Assembly: GCF_937958975.1 (NCBI RefSeq)
Contig: NZ_CALGRE010000015.1
Coordinates: forward strand, 1 to 64,000
Direction of reading: 5' to 3'
From: an uncultured Eubacterium sp.
GTDB taxonomy: Bacteria; Bacillota; Clostridia; Lachnospirales; Lachnospiraceae
DNA: 64,000 nt
Positions 25,864-35,560 of the stretch are shown piece by piece. Each line of letters begins with the position of its first letter. Positions within the stretch are counted from its first letter, which is position 1. The notes under the pieces are model-generated. The model was not told where the DNA came from. It made no database searches and worked only from the letters and a program-made list of their open reading frames with translations. The position numbers were made by a program, and so were the translations under genes.

Positions 25864-27582
25864 GTGCTTAGGTATAGATGTAGACAAGATAATATTGTGA
25901 CAAAAAATAGTGTTTGTCCTGTTTGTGGCAATCGAAGTGAGTTGGAGCGCTCAGATATTTATTGGTGTGAAAATTGTAATGTACCTTTATATGAGACAGT
26001 GTGCGGATGCTGCGGTAGTGAAGGTTATAGAATAACAACTGATATTAGACCGGTTTTTCCTCAAGAGAGACTTCTATTAGAATTAATTTGGAATAAACCA
26101 CCGAAAACATACGAGAAATCATCCATATGGAATTGTTCCGGAAATTATTATTTTATTGATGGTAAAAGAATTAGATTCTCAGTAAAAGACTTAAAGAATC
26201 TGGATGTAGAAAAAATAAGACAGAGATATTTTAAAGAAGAACCTAAGATAGACGAAACATATTTCAATGGATTTATAGAAAAGTTTGTCTGCGCAAATCA
26301 GAGCAGATATGATGACATTGTGAAAGAAGCCACAGATTATATCAGAAAGGCGACAAAAGGGTACACGATAAGAGATATGTTTGTATCTTTTTCTGGAGGA
26401 AAGGACTCAACCGTCACATCAGATATTGTTATGAGAGCGTTGAGCGATACGAAAATATTACATATTTTCGGGGATACTACGTTGGAATTTCCGGAGACAT
26501 TAAAGTATGTGGAGCGGTTTCAGAGAGAGCATCCGAAAACACCGGTATTGTCATCCAAGAATAAAGACAAGGATTTTGAGGAATTGTGCCGGTTAGTGGG
26601 ACCGCCAAGCCGTGTTATGAGATGGTGCTGTACCGTTTTTAAGACGGGGGCGATACAGAGAAAAATAAAAATGCTATTTCGAAATAAAAATAAGATTCTT
26701 ACATTTTACGGGATTCGGAGGAATGAGTCGAAAAGCAGAAGTAAGTATGAGCGTGAGACTGAGGGAACAAAAATCACTAAACAAATAACGATATCACCGA
26801 TTATTGACTGGATGGATTTTGACGTATGGCTTTATATTCTGACTACGGGAATAGATTTTAACAGGGCATACAGACTGGGATATGCCAGAGTCGGGTGCTG
26901 GTGCTGTCCCAATAATAGCGGATGGTCAGAGTTTTTGTCAAAAATTCATATGAGAGAGCAGTCAGAAAGATTTCATAAAATGCTGATAGATTTCGCTGTC
27001 AAGATTGGAAAACCTGACCCGGATGTGTATGTGCAGGATGGAAAATGGAAAGCAAGACAGGGTGGAAATGGTGTGGATTATGCGAAAATGACGGCAGTAT
27101 CATTTGAGCCATGTGCTTTAGAGGAGAATACATTTAATTATCAATTGTCACGCCCGATATCAGAAGCGCTGTATGAATTATTCAAACCTTTTGGATATTT
27201 AAATTTTGACTTAGGAAATAGGAGGCTGGGAGAGGTTTACATTACTGGAAAAAATGGAGAACTCATATTAAAGTTACAGGGAAGAATAGGAAGCAATACA
27301 TTAAAAGTTACTATTTTAGATTTTCATATTGACGGTGCAAAAAATGTGAATGCCGCAGAGGAAAAAGTAAAATGTCAGATTACAAAATATCAGATGTGTA
27401 TAGCCTGTGGGGCATGTGAGAGTATTTGCAGGCATAATGCGATTATCATCAAAGAAAATAATGACGGAACAGTAAACTATCAGATTTTGGAAAATAAGTG
27501 TCTCAGATGTTTGGAATGTGTAAATCATTTCACCGGGGGATGCTATATCAGAAAGGTATTGGCTACTAAAAAAGATAGATAA
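25864..27582 (+). CDS. SspD/DndC-like PAPS-reductase-family sulfur transferase with zinc-ribbon-like N-terminus and C-terminal ferredoxin
   Basis: A 572-residue protein. The N-terminal region has CPVC (18-21), CENC (35-38) and CGCC (47-50), a zinc-ribbon-like set. The central PAPS-reductase/ATP-pyrophosphatase domain has the PP-loop SFSGGKDS (175-182), followed by RWCCTVFKTG and GCWCCPNNSGW cysteine motifs. The C-terminus holds two ferredoxin-type cluster motifs: CIACGACESIC (512-522) and CLRCLECV (546-553) with a further C560. DndC and SspD adenylate the DNA backbone for sulfur insertion in phosphorothioation. The DUF4007, ATPase, cysteine desulfurase and DUF262 neighbours fit that role. The GTG start follows GGGAGAG. 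The extra Zn and Fe-S modules are more like archaeal PAPS-reductase-like proteins than the compact DndC. Sulfur transfer to DNA is inference. Confidence 0.75.
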   Translation: MLRYRCRQDNIVTKNSVCPVCGNRSELERSDIYWCENCNVPLYETVCGCCGSEGYRITTDIRPVFPQERLLLELIWNKPPKTYEKSSIWNCSGNYYFIDGKRIRFSVKDLKNLDVEKIRQRYFKEEPKIDETYFNGFIEKFVCANQSRYDDIVKEATDYIRKATKGYTIRDMFVSFSGGKDSTVTSDIVMRALSDTKILHIFGDTTLEFPETLKYVERFQREHPKTPVLSSKNKDKDFEELCRLVGPPSRVMRWCCTVFKTGAIQRKIKMLFRNKNKILTFYGIRRNESKSRSKYERETEGTKITKQITISPIIDWMDFDVWLYILTTGIDFNRAYRLGYARVGCWCCPNNSGWSEFLSKIHMREQSERFHKMLIDFAVKIGKPDPDVYVQDGKWKARQGGNGVDYAKMTAVSFEPCALEENTFNYQLSRPISEALYELFKPFGYLNFDLGNRRLGEVYITGKNGELILKLQGRIGSNTLKVTILDFHIDGAKNVNAAEEKVKCQITKYQMCIACGACESICRHNAIIIKENNDGTVNYQILENKCLRCLECVNHFTGGCYIRKVLATKKDR

Positions 27583-27607
27583 AGACAAAACATTGGAGAG
27601 TAACGAA

Positions 27608-28456
27608 ATGATAAAATTAAAAGGACATGAGACGTTTGCCATTCGGGAGGGATGGTTAAACAAGGGTATGGCAGCAGTAGAAAATAACAGTAAAGTTTTT
27701 GTTAAAAGTTTTGGTGCAGATGCACTGGGAGTAGGAAGTAATATGGCAAAAGCTATCAAATATTGGTTGAAGGCAGGAGGTTTTATAGAAGATAGAGGAA
27801 GAGGAAATGTAAAGTTATCGCGTATTGGAGAGATTATTCTAAATAGTGACAGGTACTTTGAGGAACTGTTTTCTTACTGGATTTTTCATATTCATTTAGT
27901 TTGGAACAGGGAAAACGCAACAAGCTGGTATTTATTTTTCAATCAAGTTAATATAGATGAGTTTTCCAAAGAGGATATATATTTTTTGCTTGAAAATGAA
28001 TTATTCCGTTTGGGAGCGGAAAATGTTTCCCCACGTTCGTTACAGGATGATATTTCTGTTCTAATAAATATGTATATGCGTGAAAAAACTGAAAACTATG
28101 ACCCTGAAGAAAAAAAGATATCTCCTTTCACACGAATGGGATTGATTAAAAAGAATGGGAAAAAGTATCGCAGAGAGGCTCCGGAGTACACTGTTTTAGA
28201 TAAAGCAGCTTTTTTGTACGGATTAAAAAAATATTTTGATTATAAAAACAGTGATTTTGCCGGAATTGATGAATTGGTCAGTGAACCTCTGTCACCGGGG
28301 AAAGTTTTTCAATTAAAGCGGATTGGTGTCAATACATATTTAGATAAGTTAGAGGAAGATGGATACATTGCCGTAAACAGGACGGCAGGGCTTGACATGG
28401 TATATTGGAAAAGCGAGATTACATTGGAAGAAATTGCGGAGAAATATTATGCATAA
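27608..28456 (+). CDS. DUF4007 protein, SspB-like (DNA phosphorothioation)
   Basis: A 282-residue protein. It opens with KLKGHETFAIREGWLNKG, the N-terminal signature of DUF4007. The rest is mostly helical with no recognisable catalytic motif by eye. As I recall the Ssp literature, SspB belongs to this family and nicks DNA for single-strand phosphorothioation. The ATG at 27608 has GGAGAG eight bases upstream; a TTG at 27593 is rejected. It ends with an 8-base overlap (ATGCATAA) onto the ATPase gene. The family call is firm; the SspB role rests on context. Confidence 0.78.
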   Translation: MIKLKGHETFAIREGWLNKGMAAVENNSKVFVKSFGADALGVGSNMAKAIKYWLKAGGFIEDRGRGNVKLSRIGEIILNSDRYFEELFSYWIFHIHLVWNRENATSWYLFFNQVNIDEFSKEDIYFLLENELFRLGAENVSPRSLQDDISVLINMYMREKTENYDPEEKKISPFTRMGLIKKNGKKYRREAPEYTVLDKAAFLYGLKKYFDYKNSDFAGIDELVSEPLSPGKVFQLKRIGVNTYLDKLEEDGYIAVNRTAGLDMVYWKSEITLEEIAEKYYA

Positions 28457-31400
28457 ATTATCAGATATTATAAGAATAGATAAAAGGTTTCAAAACTCAA
28501 TTAATTTACATTTTGATTTGGACAATATAGAAAAAAGCAGGGGTTATATACCTACGAGAGCCTCCATTGCTATATTGTATCAATATTTAGAGCATATCAA
28601 AAAAAATCAGGATAAGGCGAATATTCTCATTGGACCTTATGGAAAAGGAAAATCTCATTTGCTTCTTGTTCTCTTAAATTTATTGAGGGGAAATGAAAAG
28701 GCGATGAGAACTGTCATTGAGAAAATAAAGATAGTAGATAAAAATACGGCAGACCTGGCAGAAAATATTTTAGGTAAAAAGTTTATGCCGGTCATTGTGT
28801 CAGGTACATATAGTGATTTAAACAAAGCTTTCATTGCGGCAATTAGCGAAGCATTGGAAAGGGAGGGCTTGGAGGAACTTATCCCTGACAGCTATTTTAA
28901 CGAGGCTGTAAAAACAATAGAAAATTGGAAAGAAAACTATAAGAATACATATGTACTGTTTCAATATCAATTAAGAAAAAACGGTATGACCGGTGAGGAA
29001 ATGCTGATTGGTTTAGAGCGTGGAGAGAAAGAAAAAATAATACTCTTTGAAAAGCTCTATGAAGGGCTGACATCAGGTAGTAATTTTAATCCGATGGTAG
29101 AGATTGAGGCGGTCAAACTATATCGTGAAATCAATGAAATAATCGGAAAAACAAAAGGATACAGTGGAATATATATTGTATTTGATGAGTTTAGCAAATA
29201 TGTAGAAGGTCATGAACGGGAAAACTTTTCGCATGATATGAAAATATTGCAGGATATGTGTGAGTTGTCAGCAGTGACAAACGAGTATCAGATTCATATT
29301 ACTTTTGTGGCACACAAGAGTATAAAAGAATACGGAAATGCCCTTCCAAAAGAAATGATAAACGCATTTACCGGTGTGGAGGGAAGAATAAAAGAAATCC
29401 GTTTTATTGTGTCAGCAGGAAATAATTATGAGTTAATCAGACATGTTGTTGACAAAAAATATAAAGATTATGAGCAGTTTGTACAGGAAAACAGCCGGTA
29501 TGGTGAGATTATCGAAAAATCTTATCATGTTCCCTGTTTTGAAAGTATATTTTCAAAAGAGGAATATATGAAAATTGTATCATATGGCAGTTTTCCGTTA
29601 TTACCACTCTCATCTTATTGCCTTTTAAACATAAGTGAAAAGGTGGCACAGAATGAGAGAAGTATTTTTACATTTTTATCCAATGATGAATATGGAAGTC
29701 TGCTCTATTTCATTAAAAAAAGTAATGAGATGTTTGGGGCAGATGTAATATATGATTATTTTGAGAATCTATTTCGTGAAAGCAAGAGTATGCCGGAAAT
29801 TCATAATGAGTGGCTACAGGCAGACTTTGCGCTTTCAAGAGCAGAAACGGATGACGAGAAAAAGGTTATTAAAGTTTTGGCACTGTTTCGAATGATAAGA
29901 AAAACAGAGGAATTGCCGATAACAAAAGAAAAAATCCGGCTTGCATCGGGAATCGAATGGAGTGTGTTTGACAATATAATAAACAGTTTAGAAAAAAAGC
30001 AGCTCATTGTTTTCAGACCAAAGCTGGGGGCATATGCCTTTAAACATAATGTGGGAATTAATATTGAGAATGAAATAGATAAGCTTGTGAAAATTCAAAA
30101 TGAAAATATTAATGTGTCAGAGAAACTGGGAGAAATTTCAGAACTGGATTTTGTACTGCCGAGACGATACAACCAGGAATATACGATGACAAGATTTTTT
30201 AAATATATATTTGTAAGTGAAAAACAGTTTAGAGGGGTGGCGCAGCCGGAATATTTGTTTGAAGAATCCCAGGCGGATGGGCTGATTGTATGTATTATAC
30301 GCGATAATGAAAGCAAAATTGACAGGGTGCAAAGGTGGTTAGAACATTTAAACGATAAAAGAATTATAGTAATTTATCCTGATAATGTATTTTCAGAGGA
30401 AAATAATATAAGAAAACTTATTGCAGTCAGAAAGTTGTTGATGGATAAAGATTTTACAGAAGAAAATAAGGTGTTAATACAGGAATTAAAAATTTATAAA
30501 GAAAATTTGATATTTGAGGTGAATCGTTTTTTAGAAAATAATTATATGCCGGAGAATAACGCATGTACTGTTTTGCATGAGAATAAAGAGTTAGATATCT
30601 GTTCAGACAAAGAATTTAACAGGCTATTAAGTGAAATTTGCAGTGAGTATTATCATATGGCGCCAAAAATAAATAATGAATTAATTAACAGAAACTATGT
30701 ATCTTCTCAGATAAAAAAGGCAAGGCGAAAAATTGTCACAAATATTTTAAGAGGAGATGATTTTTCGGAATATCATAAGGGAACCGGTCCTGAGGCTACG
30801 ATATTTAGAGCGGCAATGTATTACACAGGGATTCTGGAAGATAAAAATAATATTGATGTCAGGAAGGATAAGGGGACGATATATTTAATAGACGAAGTAA
30901 AATCTTTTATTCAAAATTCGGCAGGAAGAAAGACATCATTTTCAAAATTGTATGAGATATTGACGGGCAGAGGGCTTGGTGCAAGGAAAGGAATTATTCC
31001 TATTTTTTTGGCAAGAGAACTGTCAGTAATGCAGGATACGCCTATTATTTATTTTAATCAGAAAGAAGTTGAGATTACAGGTGAAATTTTTGAAAATATC
31101 AATGACAGGCCAGATGACTATTATCTGTTGGTGGAAAGGGAAAGTGTAAGGAAAGAGGAATATCTCAATCGGCTGGAAAGGCTGTTCCTATATAAACATA
31201 ACTTTAAATATGATAACAGTCATAACAGGTTAGGAAATATTGTTGACGGCATACAACGATGGTATAGAAATCTTCCGCAGTATACGTTAAATACAAAAAA
31301 GGGAGCGAAAGATAACTATTTCTACCAGTTTAGAAATTTGTTTCGGACACTCGAACTAAATCCCCGCGATATCCTGTTTGTAAAAATTCCGGATATATTA

Positions 31401-32015
31401 TGCGAAAAAGAAGAGCAGGGAGAAGATAAGTATATCGTGTGTACGAATAAAATAAATGATATTGTGGGATATTTTAATTCCTTTCTCAAAATGCAAAAAC
31501 AAAGTGTAGTGACAGAACTTAAACATATATTTCATACCGGTGAGGAGGAAAGTCTGAGTGCATGTCTGAAAGGATGGTATCAGGGATTAGGCATTGCGGT
31601 AAAGAATCAGATTTGGAATGATAGTGTGGAATCGTTTATATCCTGTATTCAAAATATGAATATGAATGATGAGATAGAAATTGCTTCTGCATTGTCCAAA
31701 TCCGTATATGGAATATACATAGAAGATTGGAATGACAATTCCGGGGAACGCTTTTTCAATGAAATACGGGATATAAAAGAGCAGATGGAATCTGTCAGGG
31801 ACAATACTTCGCTTCACATCGGGAATTATTTTAGTTTTACGGATAGTGAGGGAAATCGGGTCGAGAAGTTTTATGAGGTTGACGAGGAAAACAGTACAAG
31901 CTACTTTTTACAGAATGCAATTGAGGATGCGTTGGATGAGTTTGGAGGTACGTTAGAGATAAATCAAAAGTTATCCGTTTTAATTCAGACAATCAACAAT
32001 TTGTTAAAGAGGTAG
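28449..32015 (+). CDS. Large P-loop ATPase, SspC-like
   Basis: A 1,188-residue cytoplasmic protein. Walker A is GPYGKGKS (62-69), Walker B is YIVFDEFSKY with D246-E247, and the remainder is long and helical with no further motif I can name. Its size and the GxxGxGKS/FDEF pair recall the large ATPases of defence systems such as SspC and BrxC. The ATG at 28449 overlaps the DUF4007 stop by 8 bases and has GGAG upstream; the longer reading from 28392 would run deep into the previous gene and is rejected. It probably powers or organises the modification complex with the DUF4007 and PAPS-reductase proteins. Confidence 0.75.
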   Translation: MHKLSDIIRIDKRFQNSINLHFDLDNIEKSRGYIPTRASIAILYQYLEHIKKNQDKANILIGPYGKGKSHLLLVLLNLLRGNEKAMRTVIEKIKIVDKNTADLAENILGKKFMPVIVSGTYSDLNKAFIAAISEALEREGLEELIPDSYFNEAVKTIENWKENYKNTYVLFQYQLRKNGMTGEEMLIGLERGEKEKIILFEKLYEGLTSGSNFNPMVEIEAVKLYREINEIIGKTKGYSGIYIVFDEFSKYVEGHERENFSHDMKILQDMCELSAVTNEYQIHITFVAHKSIKEYGNALPKEMINAFTGVEGRIKEIRFIVSAGNNYELIRHVVDKKYKDYEQFVQENSRYGEIIEKSYHVPCFESIFSKEEYMKIVSYGSFPLLPLSSYCLLNISEKVAQNERSIFTFLSNDEYGSLLYFIKKSNEMFGADVIYDYFENLFRESKSMPEIHNEWLQADFALSRAETDDEKKVIKVLALFRMIRKTEELPITKEKIRLASGIEWSVFDNIINSLEKKQLIVFRPKLGAYAFKHNVGINIENEIDKLVKIQNENINVSEKLGEISELDFVLPRRYNQEYTMTRFFKYIFVSEKQFRGVAQPEYLFEESQADGLIVCIIRDNESKIDRVQRWLEHLNDKRIIVIYPDNVFSEENNIRKLIAVRKLLMDKDFTEENKVLIQELKIYKENLIFEVNRFLENNYMPENNACTVLHENKELDICSDKEFNRLLSEICSEYYHMAPKINNELINRNYVSSQIKKARRKIVTNILRGDDFSEYHKGTGPEATIFRAAMYYTGILEDKNNIDVRKDKGTIYLIDEVKSFIQNSAGRKTSFSKLYEILTGRGLGARKGIIPIFLARELSVMQDTPIIYFNQKEVEITGEIFENINDRPDDYYLLVERESVRKEEYLNRLERLFLYKHNFKYDNSHNRLGNIVDGIQRWYRNLPQYTLNTKKGAKDNYFYQFRNLFRTLELNPRDILFVKIPDILCEKEEQGEDKYIVCTNKINDIVGYFNSFLKMQKQSVVTELKHIFHTGEEESLSACLKGWYQGLGIAVKNQIWNDSVESFISCIQNMNMNDEIEIASALSKSVYGIYIEDWNDNSGERFFNEIRDIKEQMESVRDNTSLHIGNYFSFTDSEGNRVEKFYEVDEENSTSYFLQNAIEDALDEFGGTLEINQKLSVLIQTINNLLKR

Positions 32016-32019
32016 AGAA

Positions 32020-33171
32020 ATGATTTATTTAGATAATGCGGCAACGACATACCCAAAATCAGAAAATGTTTACAGGGCAATGGATGAGGCAAATCGTAAT
32101 CTTGCGGTAAATGCAGGAAGAGGTTCTTACCGTGTGGCGCGAAACGCTGAAACTCTCATAGAAGATACAAGGAAAAATCTGCTTCACCTGGTTTGTGGAA
32201 AAGATGATTATCATGTTGTTCTTACACCATCAGCTACTCTTGCGATGAATGAGATTATTGGGGGGCTGTGCTGGAGACAAGGGGAAAATGTTTATGTATC
32301 CCCCTTTGAACATAATGCTGTTATGAGAAATTTGAATATAGTTGCAAATAAGTATCACTTGAACATAATTGAACTTCCCTTAAACAAAGACATGACCATT
32401 GATTTAACAAAAACAGAATACTTGTTTGCAAAGAAACGGCCTGACAAAGTTTTTCTGAGTCATGTAAGTAATGTGACAGGTTATATCCTTCCTTTAGAAG
32501 AACTGTCAGGCCTGGTAAGAAAAGAGAGTGCTGTGATGATTGTGGATGGGTCACAGTCCCTCGGATTAGTTCCTGTGGATTTGAGAAAACTGGATGTAGA
32601 TTTCTTTGTTTTTGCAGGACATAAAACTCTCTATGGACCATTGGGAATCGGTGGTTTTTTCATGAGAAATGAAGCAATATTAGAGATTCATATTGCAGGA
32701 GGAACCGGAACCAATTCATTAAATTTGGAAATGCCTCAATCACTGCCCGAAAGATATGAGCCGGCAAGTAAAAATATTGTGGCAGTGGCAGGATTGAATG
32801 CCGCTTTAAAAGACATGGGTACTGAAAGACAGAGGATGCTTTGGCTATTAGAAGAACAAAGGCTGGCTAAAAAGCTGGAGAAAGAATTAAGTCAAATTGA
32901 CAGAGTGCAGATGTATTCTGTAAATAGTGAAAATAGAACCGGAATTGTAGCATTTAATATAGAGGGGTTGAATGCAGCAGATGTGGGAATGATTTTAGAC
33001 GAAGACTATGATATCGCAGTGCGTACAGGATATCATTGTGCGCCACTGATACATAAATATCTAAAAGATGAGAGTTTTCATGGAGTAGTAAGAGCCAGTG
33101 TGGGAAGATACACCACAAAACAGGATGTGGAAACTTTGGTATGTGCGATAAGAGAAATAGCAGAGTGGTAA
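32020..33171 (+). CDS. Cysteine desulfurase (class V aminotransferase fold), SspA-like
   Basis: A 383-residue PLP enzyme. The N-terminus is IYLDNAATTYPK, the PLP-binding lysine is K202 in FAGHKTLYGPLG, and the catalytic cysteine is C340 in RTGYHCAPLIHKY. It removes sulfur from L-cysteine as an enzyme persulfide. Located four bases after the SspC-like gene and 40 bases before the SspE-like gene, it would supply sulfur to the PAPS-reductase-like protein. In other phosphorothioation loci this role is played by DndA/SspA or by a genomic IscS. A housekeeping Csd role cannot be excluded. Confidence 0.85.
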   Translation: MIYLDNAATTYPKSENVYRAMDEANRNLAVNAGRGSYRVARNAETLIEDTRKNLLHLVCGKDDYHVVLTPSATLAMNEIIGGLCWRQGENVYVSPFEHNAVMRNLNIVANKYHLNIIELPLNKDMTIDLTKTEYLFAKKRPDKVFLSHVSNVTGYILPLEELSGLVRKESAVMIVDGSQSLGLVPVDLRKLDVDFFVFAGHKTLYGPLGIGGFFMRNEAILEIHIAGGTGTNSLNLEMPQSLPERYEPASKNIVAVAGLNAALKDMGTERQRMLWLLEEQRLAKKLEKELSQIDRVQMYSVNSENRTGIVAFNIEGLNAADVGMILDEDYDIAVRTGYHCAPLIHKYLKDESFHGVVRASVGRYTTKQDVETLVCAIREIAEW

Positions 33172-33211
33172 TGGATAAATGGAACAAATAATTGGCAAAG
33201 GAGAAAAATAA

Positions 33212-35512
33212 ATGGATTTAAAAGGGGTAGCGCTTCGTAATATTTATGAATTATGTAACGGGATGAATAACAACAGTGAAAGAGCAAAAAATTTCTATAT
33301 CAACATTCCACATTATCAGAGACCGTACAAATGGGGAAGAGAACAAATTGTCAATTTATTTAGGGATTATATTAAAAATAAAAATAGTAGTGGAAATGAA
33401 GAATACTTTGTAGGTTCCGTTGTTGCGGTAAAAAAGGAAAATGGAGAATTTTATGGTATTATCGATGGACAGCAGAGACTGACAACAGTGTATTTATTAA
33501 ATTTTGTCAGTTTTTTATTGCGCAGAGCGTATATCGAGGAGCTGTTATTGTCGAATAAAAATCATAAAATTGAAAGTCAGTTGAAAGAATTAGAAGAGTC
33601 CTATACCAGAATTTTGGCAAAGACAAAATGCGAAGAAATAAAAAATATGCGTAAGCACCTAATGGACAAAATTGATGAACTGAATGACGCCTGCCCTTTG
33701 GACAAAGAGAAGATAGAAAAAGAGATACTTTATATTTATTATAAGGGAATGTATCTTCCTGAAAAGAATTATAACGATAAAAATTATGAGAAAAATCATA
33801 AAGAAAAAATGAGAAAATTCTTTTGCAGTGAAGAATTAAATTTAACATATCAGAGAGAAAATTACACGAAAAAACTGAAAGAAGCAATGAGCAGTTTTTA
33901 TATCAGATTATCGAATGCAGAAGGACCTGAGCTGAAAGAGATTTATACAAATGAAGATGAAACTCAAAAGAATGACAAGGTACTTGAGCAGTATGTAAAT
34001 GCAATTAAATATATATACGAAGAAATAAAACATCAAATCATAAGTGAAGAAAACGCACTAAAAAAGTGTGAAACAATGTTACAGATTATCAGTGATATGA
34101 TGAAGGCAATTAAGTTTTGCATTATTGTTACCGGAAATGAAAGTGATGCATATACATTGTTTGAAGTTTTGAATGACAGGGCTTTGGCAATAGAGGACTT
34201 GGATTTAATAAAAAATATGTTTTTCAAGGAATATTGTGTACATTCGATAAAAGATAGCGAAGAAGACAAGGATTACAATATCGAAAAACTAGACAGGATT
34301 TGGGGAGAAGATATATTTTCCTCTAATGTGGGTATAGAAAAAACGAAACTAATTGCATATCTGGGTACAACCTATCTGACAAGAGATGAGACGATTAATC
34401 CCAATGACGGTCCTAAATATAGAAATATTATTGAAGAAAAGTATATTAATGCGAGGTATATCAATCAAAATAAATCCTATGAATACATTAATATTTATAA
34501 TGATTTTAGAGTGTTCCATATGGCAAAAATAATTGTAGATATGTTTGATATTAAATTCAGAAAGAATGGCAGAAATGACATGGCTATTAAAGCGGAGAGT
34601 GATATGAATAAGTCGATTACTTATAAGACGGTTCATCTTTTAAATGCTTTTCATATGGAAGGTGTACTTTCGGCTATCACAAATTTAATTATGAAACAGT
34701 TCATTTTTGAGAGCAGTGATTGTGGAAAAAGGGAGATTAATATCAGTGAATTTAGAGAGTTTGTAAAAAACGCTATTAATAAAAGCAGTGAGAAAGATGA
34801 TACATATAGAAACATAACGAGATGTTCTTATAATCTTTGGGTGAGCGTTTTAAAATCAGATGGATATAAAATTCCAAGAAATATTGCGAAAAGAATGATA
34901 AAGAATAACTGTGAAAGGGATTCCTTATCACTTTTGGCAGAGGAACAGACAAGCCTAAATGAGCAGTTAGAAGGGTGGATGGAAAAATGGAACTATAAAG
35001 ATGGTAAATTAGTCAAGGTAAAAATTCTGTTTATAGAGTTATTTAAGACGAAAAAAGAAAATAATAAAATTATATATAATTTAGTACAAAATCAGTTTGG
35101 AGAAAACTCAGAAATACATTTAGACCATTTGGAGGCGGATACAATTGATGAAAGCAATTCAGAAAAGTATTTTTATCCAAGTGATTTGAATGAAGATAGA
35201 AATAAATATGTGCAGCAACTTGGAAATTTTATGATTTTAGACAGCAGCGATAATAATGAAAAGAACAATAAACCATTGTTTAAGGCAATGAAATACTATG
35301 AAAATATGGCGGAACATTGGCTGATTCAGGAATTGAAAGAAATGCTGGAAGATGATTTATATTGTAAGGAAATAAAGATAAGGGATGAGGTGATAATGGT
35401 TCCTACAGAAAAGTTTTTTAATGAACGAAAAAGCAGAATCAAGAGATATTTTGGGGCAGTATTGAGCCGTGAAAATATAGAAGAGAAAGAAATAAAATTA
35501 CAACACAGATGA
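33212..35512 (+). CDS. DUF262/DUF1524 restriction effector, SspE-like (GmrSD family)
   Basis: A 766-residue protein. The N-terminal DUF262 domain has IPHYQRPYKWG (about 30-40) and the nucleotide-hydrolysis motif DGQQR (85-89). A long helical middle follows, and a C-terminal DUF1524 HNH-type nuclease region has HLDHLEAD (636-643) and LGNFMILDSSDNNEKNNKP (about 670-688). In SspE and GmrSD, the DUF262 part senses modified DNA and hydrolyses NTP while DUF1524 nicks DNA. Placed last in the operon behind a complete modification set, it is best read as the restriction arm. The HLDH start of the HNH is a variant of the family HxxH. A stand-alone GmrSD-type Type IV enzyme is the main alternative. Confidence 0.8.
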   Translation: MDLKGVALRNIYELCNGMNNNSERAKNFYINIPHYQRPYKWGREQIVNLFRDYIKNKNSSGNEEYFVGSVVAVKKENGEFYGIIDGQQRLTTVYLLNFVSFLLRRAYIEELLLSNKNHKIESQLKELEESYTRILAKTKCEEIKNMRKHLMDKIDELNDACPLDKEKIEKEILYIYYKGMYLPEKNYNDKNYEKNHKEKMRKFFCSEELNLTYQRENYTKKLKEAMSSFYIRLSNAEGPELKEIYTNEDETQKNDKVLEQYVNAIKYIYEEIKHQIISEENALKKCETMLQIISDMMKAIKFCIIVTGNESDAYTLFEVLNDRALAIEDLDLIKNMFFKEYCVHSIKDSEEDKDYNIEKLDRIWGEDIFSSNVGIEKTKLIAYLGTTYLTRDETINPNDGPKYRNIIEEKYINARYINQNKSYEYINIYNDFRVFHMAKIIVDMFDIKFRKNGRNDMAIKAESDMNKSITYKTVHLLNAFHMEGVLSAITNLIMKQFIFESSDCGKREINISEFREFVKNAINKSSEKDDTYRNITRCSYNLWVSVLKSDGYKIPRNIAKRMIKNNCERDSLSLLAEEQTSLNEQLEGWMEKWNYKDGKLVKVKILFIELFKTKKENNKIIYNLVQNQFGENSEIHLDHLEADTIDESNSEKYFYPSDLNEDRNKYVQQLGNFMILDSSDNNEKNNKPLFKAMKYYENMAEHWLIQELKEMLEDDLYCKEIKIRDEVIMVPTEKFFNERKSRIKRYFGAVLSRENIEEKEIKLQHR

Positions 35513-35560
35513 TTTAAATGTGAATAAAGTGTAAAGCTTTTATAAATTAAATGAATCGGG

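Noticed and set aside
28392..28448. Longer N-terminus for the SspC-like ATPase
   Set aside because: Would overlap the DUF4007 gene by 65 bases with no ribosome site; the ATG at 28449 has GGAG and a normal 8-base overlap.
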